Positions 16,618 to 25,916 of a stretch of DNA of 34,467 nt are shown here, piece by piece. Under the pieces are notes generated by a model that was not told the DNA's origin, did not search any database, and was given only the letters and a program-made list of their open reading frames with translations. A program made the position numbers and the translations under genes. The stretch's first letter is position 1; every line of letters starts with the position of its first letter. The DNA is from an uncultured Clostridia bacterium. GTDB taxonomy: Bacteria > Bacillota > Clostridia > TANB77 > CAG-508. The DNA is taken from contig CALXWT010000015.1 of NCBI GenBank assembly GCA_944392445.1, positions 1-34,467 of the forward strand, in the 5' to 3' direction.

Positions 16618-17250
16618 TTATTTTCTAATATATTTTTCTTTTATAATATTATATTTTAATATATTTGCCATTTTTGTGTTATATCCATTTTTTGGAAATA
16701 TGTTTTCTTTTTCTTGCTTTGTTACTTCTATTCTACAATTTACGTTTTCTCCATACTCAATGTTGCTTATTTTTATATTATTTTTATTACAGTAATATTT
16801 TAGCTTTTCAAATTCTGGATATTCTATAGCTAATTCTATGTCGTAACCGAGTTCTTGTTCTACAATTTCAGCCTTTTCTACAGATTTAGTTGCAGCTTCT
16901 GTATATGCTCTTACTAGTCCACCTGCTCCTAATAAAATTCCTCCAAAATATCTTGTAACTATTATAAGGACATTGCATAAATTATTTTTTTCTATTACGT
17001 TTAAAATAGGAGAACCTGCAGTTCCACTTGGTTCTCCATCATCACTAAATTTTTTTAATATATTTTCTTCTTCTCTTACTATGTATGCATAACAATTATG
17101 CCTAGCATCATAATATTTCTTTTTAGTTTGCTTTATAATGTTCTCAACTTCTTCTACATTTTCTACATAAAAAATATTTGCTATAAATTTAGAACGTTTT
17201 TCTTCTATTTCTGCTATTTCGTCCTTTTTTATGGTTTTAAACTTGTCCAC
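16618..17250 (-). CDS. yigZ: YigZ/IMPACT family protein, 210 aa
   Basis: The N-terminal IMPACT (UPF0029) domain spans about residues 15-120, with KSKFIANIFY-like start, DARHNCYAYIV, DDGEPSGTAGSPIL and VTRYFGGILLGAGGLVRAY, all signature stretches. A shorter DUF1949-type C-terminal domain follows (about 135-195). Bacterial members are conserved but their role is unclear; the eukaryotic relative regulates GCN2. It lies upstream of spo0A in the same direction with its own gap of about 130 bp. Confidence 0.95.
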   Translation of the reverse strand: MDKFKTIKKDEIAEIEEKRSKFIANIFYVENVEEVENIIKQTKKKYYDARHNCYAYIVREEENILKKFSDDGEPSGTAGSPILNVIEKNNLCNVLIIVTRYFGGILLGAGGLVRAYTEAATKSVEKAEIVEQELGYDIELAIEYPEFEKLKYYCNKNNIKISNIEYGENVNCRIEVTKQEKENIFPKNGYNTKMANILKYNIIKEKYIRK

Positions 17251-17398
17251 CGTTACTAACTATTCCTTTCTAAAAACATAATATATCTTAAAAAGATTTA
17301 AATTTTGCCCATTCTAAATCTGCTACAACCTTAGTAAGCTTTATCTATAAATTTCAAATAATATTTAACAACTCAAGAATTATGATTATTTTTCAGCA

Positions 17399-18790
17399 TT
17401 AATCCAATCCTGCTGTATAACCTGTTGAATACGCAATTTGCAAATTAAATCCACCTGTATATGCATCCACATCAATTATTTCTCCTGCAAAGTACAAACC
17501 TTTTATAAGCTTTGATTCCATTGTTTTTGGATTTATTTCTTTTATATGTATTCCTCCCGAAGTTATTATTGCTTCTTCTATTGGTCTAAATCCATCTATC
17601 TTTATTTCTAATTTTTTTAGGATTTCTACAAGTTTCTGTCTTTCCTTTTTGGTTATTTCATTAACTTTTTTATCGGGGTTTATTCCTGATAATTCTATTA
17701 TTACTGGTATCATTTTTTTAGGTAATAGTTTGTCTAAACTATTTTTGAATTCTTTATTTTTTTCTTCACTAAAATCTCTTAAAATTCTTTCATCCAACTT
17801 TTCGGTTGTTAAAGCTGGTTTTAAGTCAATTTCTAAAACTATATTTCCATTTTTCATTAAATTATCTACATCTTTGTATCTTAGCAAGTGTGCTGAACTG
17901 CTTAATATTGTAGGTCCTGATACTCCAAAATGTGTAAATAGCATTTCGCCAAAATCTTCATATATTACTTTGTTCTTAGTAGTGTCTTTTAGCACTATGC
18001 TAACATTTTTTAAACTTAATCCTTGTAAGTCCTTGCATATTTTTAGGCTACTTTCTTTACTTGCAGCAAGAGGTACTAGTGATGGTCGTATTTTTGTTAT
18101 AGTATGTCCTAACTTTTTTGCTATTTCATAACCATCTCCTGTTGAACCTGTTCCTGGGTAGCTTTTTCCTCCTGTCGCTAATATTATTTTATCTGCCAAT
18201 AAGGTTGTTTGTTTTCCATCAAACTCAAATTTTACTCCATAAGCTATTTTAGTACTTTCTTTTATATTTTTATCATAGCTTTTTTCTTTATATTCTTTCA
18301 TTTTATTATCAATTCTCTCTATATCTGCTTTTGTTTCATTACTATTAAAATCATCTCGAATTTTGCTTATTATTTCTTCCCTTGTTAATATTTCTTCTAC
18401 TTTTGCATTTAGTATAACTTTTACATTTAATTTTTTAAGTATTTTTATCAATGCTTGTTGTACATCTTTTGAACTATCCGATACAGGAAATACTCTATTT
18501 CCTCTTTCTACCTTTGTTTTTACACCTTCTTTTTCTAGCATTTGTATAATATCTATGTTATTAAAATTATTAAAGCTACTATACATAAACATACCATTTC
18601 CTGGTATGTTTTTTACAAATTCATCTATAGGAATACTACTTGTTATATTGCATCTACCTTTTCCTGTTATTAATAATTTTTTTCCAAGCATATTCATTTT
18701 TTCTAGTATTGTTACTTCATTTCCTATTTTAGCAGAGGAGATTGCAGCAAGCATTCCTGCTGGACCTCCTCCAATTATTATTACTTTCAT
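17399..18790 (-). CDS. NAD(P)/FAD-dependent oxidoreductase, HI0933/YhiN family, 463 aa
   Basis: A flavoprotein of the HI0933 family. The FAD-binding dinucleotide fold is at the N-terminus (VIIIGGGPAGMLAAISSAKI, residues 3-22). The family motif LITGKGRCNITS is near 40-51, ILATGGKSYPGTGSTGDGY near 206-224, and FAGEIIDVDAYTGGFNLQIA near the C-terminus, completing the FAD site. Members are widespread but their reaction is unknown. It starts 13 bp after the PLP-lyase gene, so the two are probably co-transcribed. Confidence 0.95.
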   Translation of the reverse strand: MKVIIIGGGPAGMLAAISSAKIGNEVTILEKMNMLGKKLLITGKGRCNITSSIPIDEFVKNIPGNGMFMYSSFNNFNNIDIIQMLEKEGVKTKVERGNRVFPVSDSSKDVQQALIKILKKLNVKVILNAKVEEILTREEIISKIRDDFNSNETKADIERIDNKMKEYKEKSYDKNIKESTKIAYGVKFEFDGKQTTLLADKIILATGGKSYPGTGSTGDGYEIAKKLGHTITKIRPSLVPLAASKESSLKICKDLQGLSLKNVSIVLKDTTKNKVIYEDFGEMLFTHFGVSGPTILSSSAHLLRYKDVDNLMKNGNIVLEIDLKPALTTEKLDERILRDFSEEKNKEFKNSLDKLLPKKMIPVIIELSGINPDKKVNEITKKERQKLVEILKKLEIKIDGFRPIEEAIITSGGIHIKEINPKTMESKLIKGLYFAGEIIDVDAYTGGFNLQIAYSTGYTAGLD

Positions 18791-18803
18791 TAAAAGCTCC
18801 TTG

Positions 18804-20048
18804 TTACATCATATTCTGTACTGCCTTAAGTACTCCAAGCTTTCCATATTCATATGTTAGTCCACCTTGCATAAATGCCGTATATGGCGCTCTTATTGGT
18901 CCATCACACGAAAGTTCTATTGATGAACCTTGTGTAAATGCCCCTGCTGCCATTATAACTTTATCGTTATACCCAGGCATGTCCCATGGCTCTGGAATAG
19001 AATTTGAATCTATAGGAGAACCCATTTGAATTCCTTGACAATATTTTATTAGTTTATTTTCATCATTAAAATTGATGTTTTGTACTATGTCTGCTCTCTC
19101 CTCGTCATATTTTGGTTCTACATCATATCCTAGTTTTTCTAGCATTCTACTTGCAAATACTGCTGTTTTTAAGCTACTTGCTACAACTGATGGTGCCATA
19201 AATATACCTTGCAAAATAGATTTTGTTATGCCAAGTGATGGTCCTACTTCTTTTCCTTCTCCTGGTACAGTTAGCCTTTCTGCAGCAAGTTTTACTAATT
19301 CTTTTTTTCCGGCAATATATGCTCCATTTGGTGCTATTCCTCCACCAAGATTTTTAATTAGTGAACCTACTATAACATCAGCACCAACTTCTAGTGGCTC
19401 TTTTTCTGATACAAATTCGCAATAGCAATTATCTATCATTATTATTACATCTTTATCGTATTTTCTTATATGCTTTATAACTTTTTCTACATCTTCTATT
19501 TTTATGCTTTTCCTTGTGCTATAACCTTTTGAACGTTGTATTTCTATTAGTTTTACTTTGCTTTGTTTTAGTCTTTCTGCAATTTGTTCGTAATCAAAGT
19601 CATTATCAATTAAATCTATTTTTTCAAACTTAACTCCAAATGATTTTAATGAACTAGGATTCTCAGTAATTCCTATAACTTCATCTAATGTGTCATAAGG
19701 TTTTCCAGTAATACTTAGCATTGTGTCTCCAGGACGAAGAAAAGCAAATAGAGCAACTGTTAAAGCATGTGTTCCAGATATAAATTGTCCTCTTACTATA
19801 GCATCTTCTGCTTTTAGAATGTCTGCAAATACTTTCTCACAAGTGTCTCTTCCTACGTCTCCATAACCATATCCTGTAGTCTGGTTAAAGTGCATATCTG
19901 ATATATTATTTTTTTGAAATGCCTTTAGCACTTTTAGTGAGTTATGTTCACATATTTTATTTATTTTTTTAAATACTGGTTCTATGTCTTTTTCTATTTC
20001 TTCACTTAAGTTAATTATTTTTTCTGATATTCCAAATTCTTTGTACAT
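18804..20048 (-). CDS. PLP-dependent methionine gamma-lyase family protein, 414 aa
   Basis: This is a fold-type I PLP enzyme of the Met_gamma_lyase family (PF06838, formerly called aluminum resistance protein, like YnbB). Visible landmarks are FNQTTGYGYGDVGRDTCEKVFA (begins about 54), the sugar-phosphate-like pocket RGQFISGTHALTVALFAFLRPG (about 86), DVIIMIDNCYCEF with the PLP-contact Asp, and the likely PLP lysine in VGSLIKNLGGG (about 225-235). Related enzymes cleave C-S bonds, but the physiological substrate of this group is not settled. The gene heads a likely two-gene unit with the downstream flavoprotein. Confidence 0.93.
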   Translation of the reverse strand: MYKEFGISEKIINLSEEIEKDIEPVFKKINKICEHNSLKVLKAFQKNNISDMHFNQTTGYGYGDVGRDTCEKVFADILKAEDAIVRGQFISGTHALTVALFAFLRPGDTMLSITGKPYDTLDEVIGITENPSSLKSFGVKFEKIDLIDNDFDYEQIAERLKQSKVKLIEIQRSKGYSTRKSIKIEDVEKVIKHIRKYDKDVIIMIDNCYCEFVSEKEPLEVGADVIVGSLIKNLGGGIAPNGAYIAGKKELVKLAAERLTVPGEGKEVGPSLGITKSILQGIFMAPSVVASSLKTAVFASRMLEKLGYDVEPKYDEERADIVQNINFNDENKLIKYCQGIQMGSPIDSNSIPEPWDMPGYNDKVIMAAGAFTQGSSIELSCDGPIRAPYTAFMQGGLTYEYGKLGVLKAVQNMM

Positions 20049-20154
20049 TTTACGTATTATGATTTATTTAATTTTTAAATAATCATAATCTCCTTTCTGT
20101 TAAATTTTGTTTAAATCATATTATTCTATATTTTATGATTAATACTTTTCTCTT

Positions 20155-21927
20155 CTAATTTACACTGCTCTCTTCTGTCTCTTCGTCTACCTTATCTGTG
20201 TAATATGCATTTCCATACCATTCATCTACTTTATAATACTTTCCTATGAAACTTGGACTAATTTCATCTAAAACATAGATAGGCTCTTGGACTACTTGTC
20301 CATTTTCATCAATTACTCCCCACTTACCGTCTTTTTTTATTCCAGCAAATCCATATTCATTAAGTTCTGTAACCATATCATAGTCATATGCAACCTTTGT
20401 ATTTCCGTTTTGGTCTACAAATCCCCACCTTCCATTTTCTTCTTGTGCGTACATTGTGTTATTTGGGAATACGTCTTTTGCGCTTAATTCATTTCCTGCA
20501 TAGTCAAAATATTTATCTTCTGTTTCAGAATATAATCTAATATATCCATCTTCTACATCTATGCTAGCATTATCCATTGTTACTACGATTTGCATATTTT
20601 TATTTATTAAACTAACTGTACTTGTAGCTGATATATTGGCTTGTAGTAATTCTGTATTGTCAAGTTTCACAATGCTGTTGTATCTTAACTCTACCAATGA
20701 TTTACCCGTTAAGTCTATTATTCCATTATTTCTGTTATTAGCTACAATGTAATAATTATTAGCAATTTCTTCTATATTTGTATATGATCTATCAACAACT
20801 ATATTTCCGTTATTATCTATTATTTTATATATTCCTTCTTCATTATACACTATAAAATGTTGACCGTCTTCAGTAGGCATCTTTGCAATGTATCCATCCG
20901 TTACTACATTTCCATCTAAATCTAATATTTGAGTTTCGCCACTTTCGTCTACTGCATTAACATATATTCCACCAAAACTTATATTAGTGTATTTAGTATC
21001 TATTTTTATATTTCCTTTCCTGTCAGCAATTCCCTGTTTTCCGTTTCTTTGTACTATAAATACATCATTATATGCATAGTATATAATGTCCTCATACTCG
21101 TAGTCCAATATCAGTTTTCTATTTTTTAGTAGACCTGCTTGTCCATCTTTATATGCTACTATATATATGTCTTTTTCATCTTCAAAGTCAGTAACTCTCT
21201 CTATTTCTGTATAGATAGTGTCTAAAATCTTTTTACCCCTATAGTCTACATATCCATATCTATATCCTTCATCTTTTATACTGCAAACTATAAATCCTGT
21301 TCTTTGATATCCTGTACTTACGTCATAATAATTATCAACTGTTATATTGTCGTACTCTGGCTTTATAACTATTTTTCCGTTGATATTTATAATACCATAT
21401 TTTCCGTCTTGCTTTACTAACAACATTCCTTCTTTGTAAGTTATAGAGGCAATTTCGTCATATATAGCATCAGTTATTTCTTTTCCCTCCAAGCTCATCA
21501 AACCATATTTATTATCCTTTTTATATTTTAATACAGTATTTTCAAATGGAATACCATCCGCTGTAGAATTGGCTGGTATGGCTTGTATATTACTATATCC
21601 AGTAATTATTTGCTCTCTTTTTTCATTTAACACCTTAGTTTCATATTCTTTTGCCTCTGTATTGTAATTAGACATACACACAAATACAGGTTTTGACGGA
21701 TTCGGAATTTGTATTACGTTGTATGTTGGTTCTATTACTATATTTCCATTTCCATCAATTACTCCGTATTTGTCATCGATTCTTACTGTACCATACTCTA
21801 TATTACTAACGTATTCTACATCAAAAACATATTTAGCTCTGTTTGAAAAATAAATAATTAAGCTTACTACTATAGCTATAATTACTAATATTAAAATACC
21901 AATTATTATTAATTTTTTTTTCTTCAT
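20155..21927 (-). CDS. WG-repeat protein with N-terminal membrane anchor, 590 aa
   Basis: An N-terminal basic segment and one membrane span (residues about 5-28) are followed by a long extracellular part made of WG (KWG) repeats. At least nine units are visible, for example KYGVIDGNGNIVIEPTYN, KYGIININGKIVIKPEYDNI, RWGFVDQNGNTKVAYDYDMV and KWGVIDENGQVVQEPIY. The repeats form a beta-rich scaffold; their role is unknown, and surface sensing or binding is inference. It is directly downstream of the CorC/HlyC-like gene (gap 16 bp), which suggests one transcript. Confidence 0.93.
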   Translation of the reverse strand: MKKKKLIIIGILILVIIAIVVSLIIYFSNRAKYVFDVEYVSNIEYGTVRIDDKYGVIDGNGNIVIEPTYNVIQIPNPSKPVFVCMSNYNTEAKEYETKVLNEKREQIITGYSNIQAIPANSTADGIPFENTVLKYKKDNKYGLMSLEGKEITDAIYDEIASITYKEGMLLVKQDGKYGIININGKIVIKPEYDNITVDNYYDVSTGYQRTGFIVCSIKDEGYRYGYVDYRGKKILDTIYTEIERVTDFEDEKDIYIVAYKDGQAGLLKNRKLILDYEYEDIIYYAYNDVFIVQRNGKQGIADRKGNIKIDTKYTNISFGGIYVNAVDESGETQILDLDGNVVTDGYIAKMPTEDGQHFIVYNEEGIYKIIDNNGNIVVDRSYTNIEEIANNYYIVANNRNNGIIDLTGKSLVELRYNSIVKLDNTELLQANISATSTVSLINKNMQIVVTMDNASIDVEDGYIRLYSETEDKYFDYAGNELSAKDVFPNNTMYAQEENGRWGFVDQNGNTKVAYDYDMVTELNEYGFAGIKKDGKWGVIDENGQVVQEPIYVLDEISPSFIGKYYKVDEWYGNAYYTDKVDEETEESSVN

Positions 21928-21943
21928 ATTTTATCTCCTATTC

Positions 21944-23284
21944 CTAGTCTTCTTCCTCTTCTGTATCCTTTTTTCCTTCTTTTTGCTCTATTTTATTCAT
22001 ATTTCTACATACTTTAACATATTTTATTCTCTTATCATCAATTTCCTCAACTTTATATGTTAGGTTCTCATCTTCTATTATTGGGTGCTCATCCTCATCT
22101 GGTATTCTTCCTAATTTGTCTATTAAGTAACCTGATAATGTTTCATAATCTCCTTCTGGGAATTCGATGTCAAAAATCTTTTTTAATTCATAAGATGTAA
22201 TTGCTCCACTTAGTATATATGTGTTATCATCTATCTTTTTATAGTCTATTTCTTCTTCATCATATTCATCAAATATATTTCCAACAAGTTCTTCTATAAT
22301 ATCTTCCATTGTAATTAGCCCAGCTGTTCCTCCATATTCGTCAATTGCGATTGCTATTTGTACTTTATTTGCCTGCATTTCTTTAAAAAGTTCGTCTATG
22401 TCTTTAGACTCTGGTACAAAATATGGCTCCCTTATTATACTTCTTATATCTATTCTTTTGTTTTCTTTTAATGGTTTTATTATATCTTTTATAAATAAAA
22501 TTCCTTTTATATCGTCTATATTATCTTCATATACAGGTATTCTACTGTATTTAAATTCATCTATCTCATCCAAAGAATCATATATATCATTATTTATATC
22601 TATTGCATACATTTCGGTTCTAGGTGTCATCACTTCAGATACTATAATATCATTAAATTCAAATACATTATTTAATAGTTGTTTTTCACCTCTTTCTATT
22701 GTTCCCTTTTCTTCTCCTTCATCTATCATCATTTTTATTTCTTCTTCTGTTACCACTTCTTCTTCTGCTTCACCTACTCCAAATATTTTTGATACCATAT
22801 TTGTTGAAAATGTAAGCAGTTTAACAAAGGGTGCTGTAACTACCGATATTCCTCTAATTACTCCTATTGTTGCATAGGATATTTTTTCATAGTATTTCAT
22901 TGCTAATCTCTTAGGTACTAGTTCGCCAAATACTAGTGTAAAGAATGACAATATAATTGTAATTAATACAATTGCAATTCCTCTCCATGTATCTAAGCTT
23001 AAGAATGGCATCCATGAATTTAATATAGGTGCTAACTTATCTGCAAATGCATCTGACGCAAATGCACTAGATAAAAATCCAGCTAAAGTTATTCCTATTT
23101 GTATTGTAGCTAGAAATTTACTTGGTGATTTTAACATTTTTAGAATGCTTTTTGCTTTTTTATTTCCCTCTTTTGCCTCTTTTTCAATTTTTGCATCATT
23201 TAAGGATATAAAAGCTATTTCTGTCGCAGCAAAGTATGCATTAAATAGAATTAAAATTACTAAAACTATTATTTGTGTTAACAT
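21944..23284 (-). CDS. CNNM/CorC-type membrane protein (hemolysin family), 446 aa
   Basis: Domains in order: a CNNM transmembrane domain with about four spans (residues 1-190, starting LTQIIVLVILILFNAYFAATEIAF), a linker, two CBS domains (about 205-330, VMTPRTEMYAIDI and REPYFVPESKDIDELFKEMQ), and a CorC_HlyC C-terminal domain (about 345-425) with GYLIDKLGRIPDEDE. Characterised relatives influence magnesium or sodium transport; the hemolysin name is historical. It heads the unit with the WG-repeat gene. Family is certain, substrate is not. Confidence 0.95.
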   Translation of the reverse strand: MLTQIIVLVILILFNAYFAATEIAFISLNDAKIEKEAKEGNKKAKSILKMLKSPSKFLATIQIGITLAGFLSSAFASDAFADKLAPILNSWMPFLSLDTWRGIAIVLITIILSFFTLVFGELVPKRLAMKYYEKISYATIGVIRGISVVTAPFVKLLTFSTNMVSKIFGVGEAEEEVVTEEEIKMMIDEGEEKGTIERGEKQLLNNVFEFNDIIVSEVMTPRTEMYAIDINNDIYDSLDEIDEFKYSRIPVYEDNIDDIKGILFIKDIIKPLKENKRIDIRSIIREPYFVPESKDIDELFKEMQANKVQIAIAIDEYGGTAGLITMEDIIEELVGNIFDEYDEEEIDYKKIDDNTYILSGAITSYELKKIFDIEFPEGDYETLSGYLIDKLGRIPDEDEHPIIEDENLTYKVEEIDDKRIKYVKVCRNMNKIEQKEGKKDTEEEED

Positions 23285-23422
23285 TAAAATTTTACCTTTC
23301 TCATTTATTCGTGGTATATAATTATAATATACACTTTATATAAATATATTCTTTTACTTATATAATGATAATTTATTTGTACCTCAATGTCAAGGGAATA
23401 GAAGGTAAATTCATTTTTTTGG

Positions 23423-23548
23423 TTACTAGTTAATGGTCTTAAAAAATAATATAATACAACCCCTAGGTAAAAGGAACAAAAAACTTTAATAAATATACAT
23501 ATTACCTAGGATTAAGAACTAAATTTTTCTAAAGCCATTAACTAGTAA
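23423..23548 (+). repeat. Palindromic element family 2, copy B
   Basis: Outer arms TTACTAGTTAATGG (23423-23436) and CCATTAACTAGTAA (23535-23548) pair perfectly over 14 bp. Inside, CCTAGGTAA (23462-23470) pairs with TTACCTAGG (23502-23510). The blocks AAAATAATATAATACAACCC and ATTACCTAGGATTAAG match the copy near groEL, which lies in the other orientation; this copy has about 20 bp more in its loop. It starts 22 bp past the stop of the surface-protein gene, and could be its terminator. The rest of the 23285-23570 gap is AT-rich leader DNA. Confidence 0.8.
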
Positions 23549-23570
23549 CATTTTTTATAGGAATGATAGC

Positions 23571-24842
23571 TTAAAATCCTGTTCTTGGCAAATAAACTTC
23601 TTTATCTCCTGTTTTAGTTATTTCTACATCATCTACTTGTTTTTCTTCATCTTCTGGCTTTTCATAATTATTTACATTTACTATATATTTTTGGTTTAAC
23701 TCCACATCTATTTCTATCAGTTCATCATATATAGTATAGCCATCTGGTGCTTTAATCTCTTGTATAAAATACTTGCCTGGTGTTATTTTTTCTACTATAG
23801 CTTTTCCCTCTTCATTTGTTGTAACATCAGAATAAATTATTTCTTTATTTTCATTTAAAATATTGAATTTAGCACCTTGTAAAGGTTCTTCAGTTTCTGC
23901 ATCTTTTTTTATAATTTCTATTTTAGTTGCATTTTCTGAATATTTAATTTTTAATTTTGTAGATTCGAATTCATAATCTCCTGCTGCTAACGCATAGCTT
24001 TGCTTTGTGTTATCTCCTGAATCTCCATATAATACTGGTTTTGTTTTTACATCAACAGTAGCTTCTATTTCAAATTCTCCGCTTTTGCTAAGTTCTGCAA
24101 TTGGAATTAGTACTTTAAAGTTTTCACCTGATTTAAATTCTTTTTTCTCGTTATTATTTTCATCAACAAGCTTTACTCCTTCTATATTTAAGTTATTTAA
24201 TTTAAGTGAGTACTTTGCATATTCTAAGTTACAGTTAATTTTAAATTCTTTACTAATGTATTTGTCGTCCTTACCATCTAACGCCCATTCCTCATCACCT
24301 TTGCCAATGCTTACTACAGATACAGGCTTCGTTTCTGATGATGATCTCGCTGCCTTAGAAATTTTTTCTGCTGCTGCCACGATTCTGTCTCCTTGTGCAT
24401 TAAGCCCTTCAAAATCGTCCCAGTCATAGTTGTACATTGCATCATATACTGCCATCTTAGTTGCTGCAAATGCTTCTGCATTACTGTTGCAACCAAGTTG
24501 TTTTGCTGTTTTAAATGGATAACCATTTGTTACTGCTCTCCAAATTTTATTATTATTCACTAACTTATCTACAGACACAGTATATCCTCCATCTGTTGTT
24601 ACTCCTGGTAATGTTTTATCTAAACAATATGCAGGATATTCTACTCCATCTTTTTTATATACCACAAATTCCACACCAATTTTTATTCCTTGATATGTAA
24701 AACACACTAATTCTTCTTTTGAATATAAATCGGCTTCGTCTATTAAATATGTTGCGGCTTTCGCATTAGTTTTAAATATGCTTAATGTTGTAACTATTGT
24801 TATTAATACTAATAAAATAGCTATTATTTGTTTTATTCTCAT
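23571..24842 (-). CDS. Sortase-associated surface protein with thioester-like and SpaA domains, 423 aa
   Basis: A secreted protein with an N-terminal signal peptide (about 1-30, basic start then IIAILLVLITIVTTLSIF, ending AKA-A). A thioester-domain-like region follows (about 35-160) with the Cys in YPAYCLDKTLPG, but the Gln motif (TQxA, or TKQA in some relatives) reads TKMAVY. A middle beta region leads to a SpaA/Cna-B domain (about 310-385) with the Lys in IEIIKKDAE and Glu in FIQEIKAPDGY, suited to an isopeptide bond. The protein ends KEVYLPRTGF: the sortase motif is the very C-terminus, with no membrane span or positive tail after it. A sortase gene lies just upstream. Confidence 0.9.
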   Translation of the reverse strand: MRIKQIIAILLVLITIVTTLSIFKTNAKAATYLIDEADLYSKEELVCFTYQGIKIGVEFVVYKKDGVEYPAYCLDKTLPGVTTDGGYTVSVDKLVNNNKIWRAVTNGYPFKTAKQLGCNSNAEAFAATKMAVYDAMYNYDWDDFEGLNAQGDRIVAAAEKISKAARSSSETKPVSVVSIGKGDEEWALDGKDDKYISKEFKINCNLEYAKYSLKLNNLNIEGVKLVDENNNEKKEFKSGENFKVLIPIAELSKSGEFEIEATVDVKTKPVLYGDSGDNTKQSYALAAGDYEFESTKLKIKYSENATKIEIIKKDAETEEPLQGAKFNILNENKEIIYSDVTTNEEGKAIVEKITPGKYFIQEIKAPDGYTIYDELIEIDVELNQKYIVNVNNYEKPEDEEKQVDDVEITKTGDKEVYLPRTGF

Positions 24843-24901
24843 ATATTTCCTTCTTTCTTTTTGGTTTTATATTTTTTTATAAAATACTATACACTACTTT
24901 T

Positions 24902-25630
24902 TTAAATTATTTCTAAGGCCTGTACGCACCTTCTATATTCATACATATTTTCTACACAAGTTATCAAGGTTATTCTATTGTCACTAGTGTCTTCTATATA
25001 AGTCCAATCGGTTTGATGTATTATTTTATTTAATACGACTTTATATTCCCTTCTTCCTCTATCTGTATAATATATAATTTTATCACCAGTCTTTAATTCT
25101 TTTATATTCTCAAAAAAGTTACAATTATATCCTCTATTGTGTCCAGCTAGTGCAACATTCCCTCTATATGTATTACTTTCCGGAAAATGCCCTACTGCTG
25201 AAGCTAATACATCATGTGTTGTTCCATCTTTTATTGGTGCTACTAAGCCAATCTTTGGTATTTCTATTCTCCAATTAGTTTTATAATTTTGCTTAATAAT
25301 ATTCTCTTGTTCTTCTATACTTATCTCATTATCTTCTACGTTATTTTCTAGGTTATTTACATTTGTATTCTTTTCATAAATATCTGCTATTTGCATTGTT
25401 TCAAGCATTACATCTTTTAATTTTATTGCATTTATATTTTCTCTACTAATATTTTTGATATATTTTTTGTCCAAATAAACTTGACTAATCATAATATTTT
25501 CACTATGCGTAAAACTACTATTGTCTGGATTTATTATTAAAATATCGAAAAATATAAAAAGTACTATCGTAACAACAATACTTATACAAATAGCTACAGT
25601 ATTTATCCATTTGGTTGAATATTTTAGCAC
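24902..25630 (-). CDS. Sortase, probably class D-like, 242 aa
   Basis: A membrane-anchored transpeptidase that links surface proteins to the wall or to each other. One N-terminal span (about 9-33) is followed by a stalk and the sortase fold (about 118-240): WRIEIPKIGLVAPI, the catalytic His in LAGHNRG, the catalytic Cys in TLITCVEN, and the Arg in YRRCVQA. The TLxTC form and size fit class D or E more than class A. The surface-protein gene begins 59 bp downstream, so the pair is likely one operon, and it is the probable substrate. Confidence 0.92.
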   Translation of the reverse strand: MLKYSTKWINTVAICISIVVTIVLFIFFDILIINPDNSSFTHSENIMISQVYLDKKYIKNISRENINAIKLKDVMLETMQIADIYEKNTNVNNLENNVEDNEISIEEQENIIKQNYKTNWRIEIPKIGLVAPIKDGTTHDVLASAVGHFPESNTYRGNVALAGHNRGYNCNFFENIKELKTGDKIIYYTDRGRREYKVVLNKIIHQTDWTYIEDTSDNRITLITCVENMYEYRRCVQALEII

Positions 25631-25841
25631 ATACTATACACCTACCTTATATAAAATTTGTTGATTAAAACATTTGTGATTTTAATTAGATTTTAATTTT
25701 AAATTTTGAATTGTTTTTAAAGATTCTAAAATTTTAGATAAAAACAACTTTTGATCTGCAAATATTCATATTTTACTAAGATTTTGAATATTTGGGCAAA
25801 GTTTTTTATGAATTAAAAATTGCAATTTTTAAACTGTATAT

Positions 25842-25870
25842 ATATTACTACAATTTTCTTGATTTGTAAA
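25842..25870 (-). promoter_or_regulatory. Candidate promoter of the sortase-surface protein operon
   Basis: On minus, TTTACA (25870-25865), a 17-bp spacer and TAATAT (25847-25842) form a moderate sigma-A match, with a leader of about 205 nt. A 16-nt palindrome, AAAAATTGCAATTTTT (25815-25830), follows the likely start. The leader down to 25631 is AT-rich with no other clear structure. Confidence 0.5.
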
Positions 25871-25889
25871 GCATTTTCGATTGACATAA

Positions 25890-25909
25890 TTCGACAAGGA
25901 TTTTCGACA
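25890..25909 (-). promoter_or_regulatory. Tandem Spo0A boxes
   Basis: Two exact TGTCGAA boxes on minus (25909-25903 and 25896-25890), 13 bp apart, match the Spo0A-binding consensus TGTCGAA. A third near match, TGTCAAT, follows at 25887-25881. They lie about 10-40 bp upstream of the candidate -35 box of the sortase operon, a position suited to activation. CpG-containing heptamers are rare in DNA this AT-rich. Confidence 0.6.
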
Positions 25910-25916
25910 TAATTTT

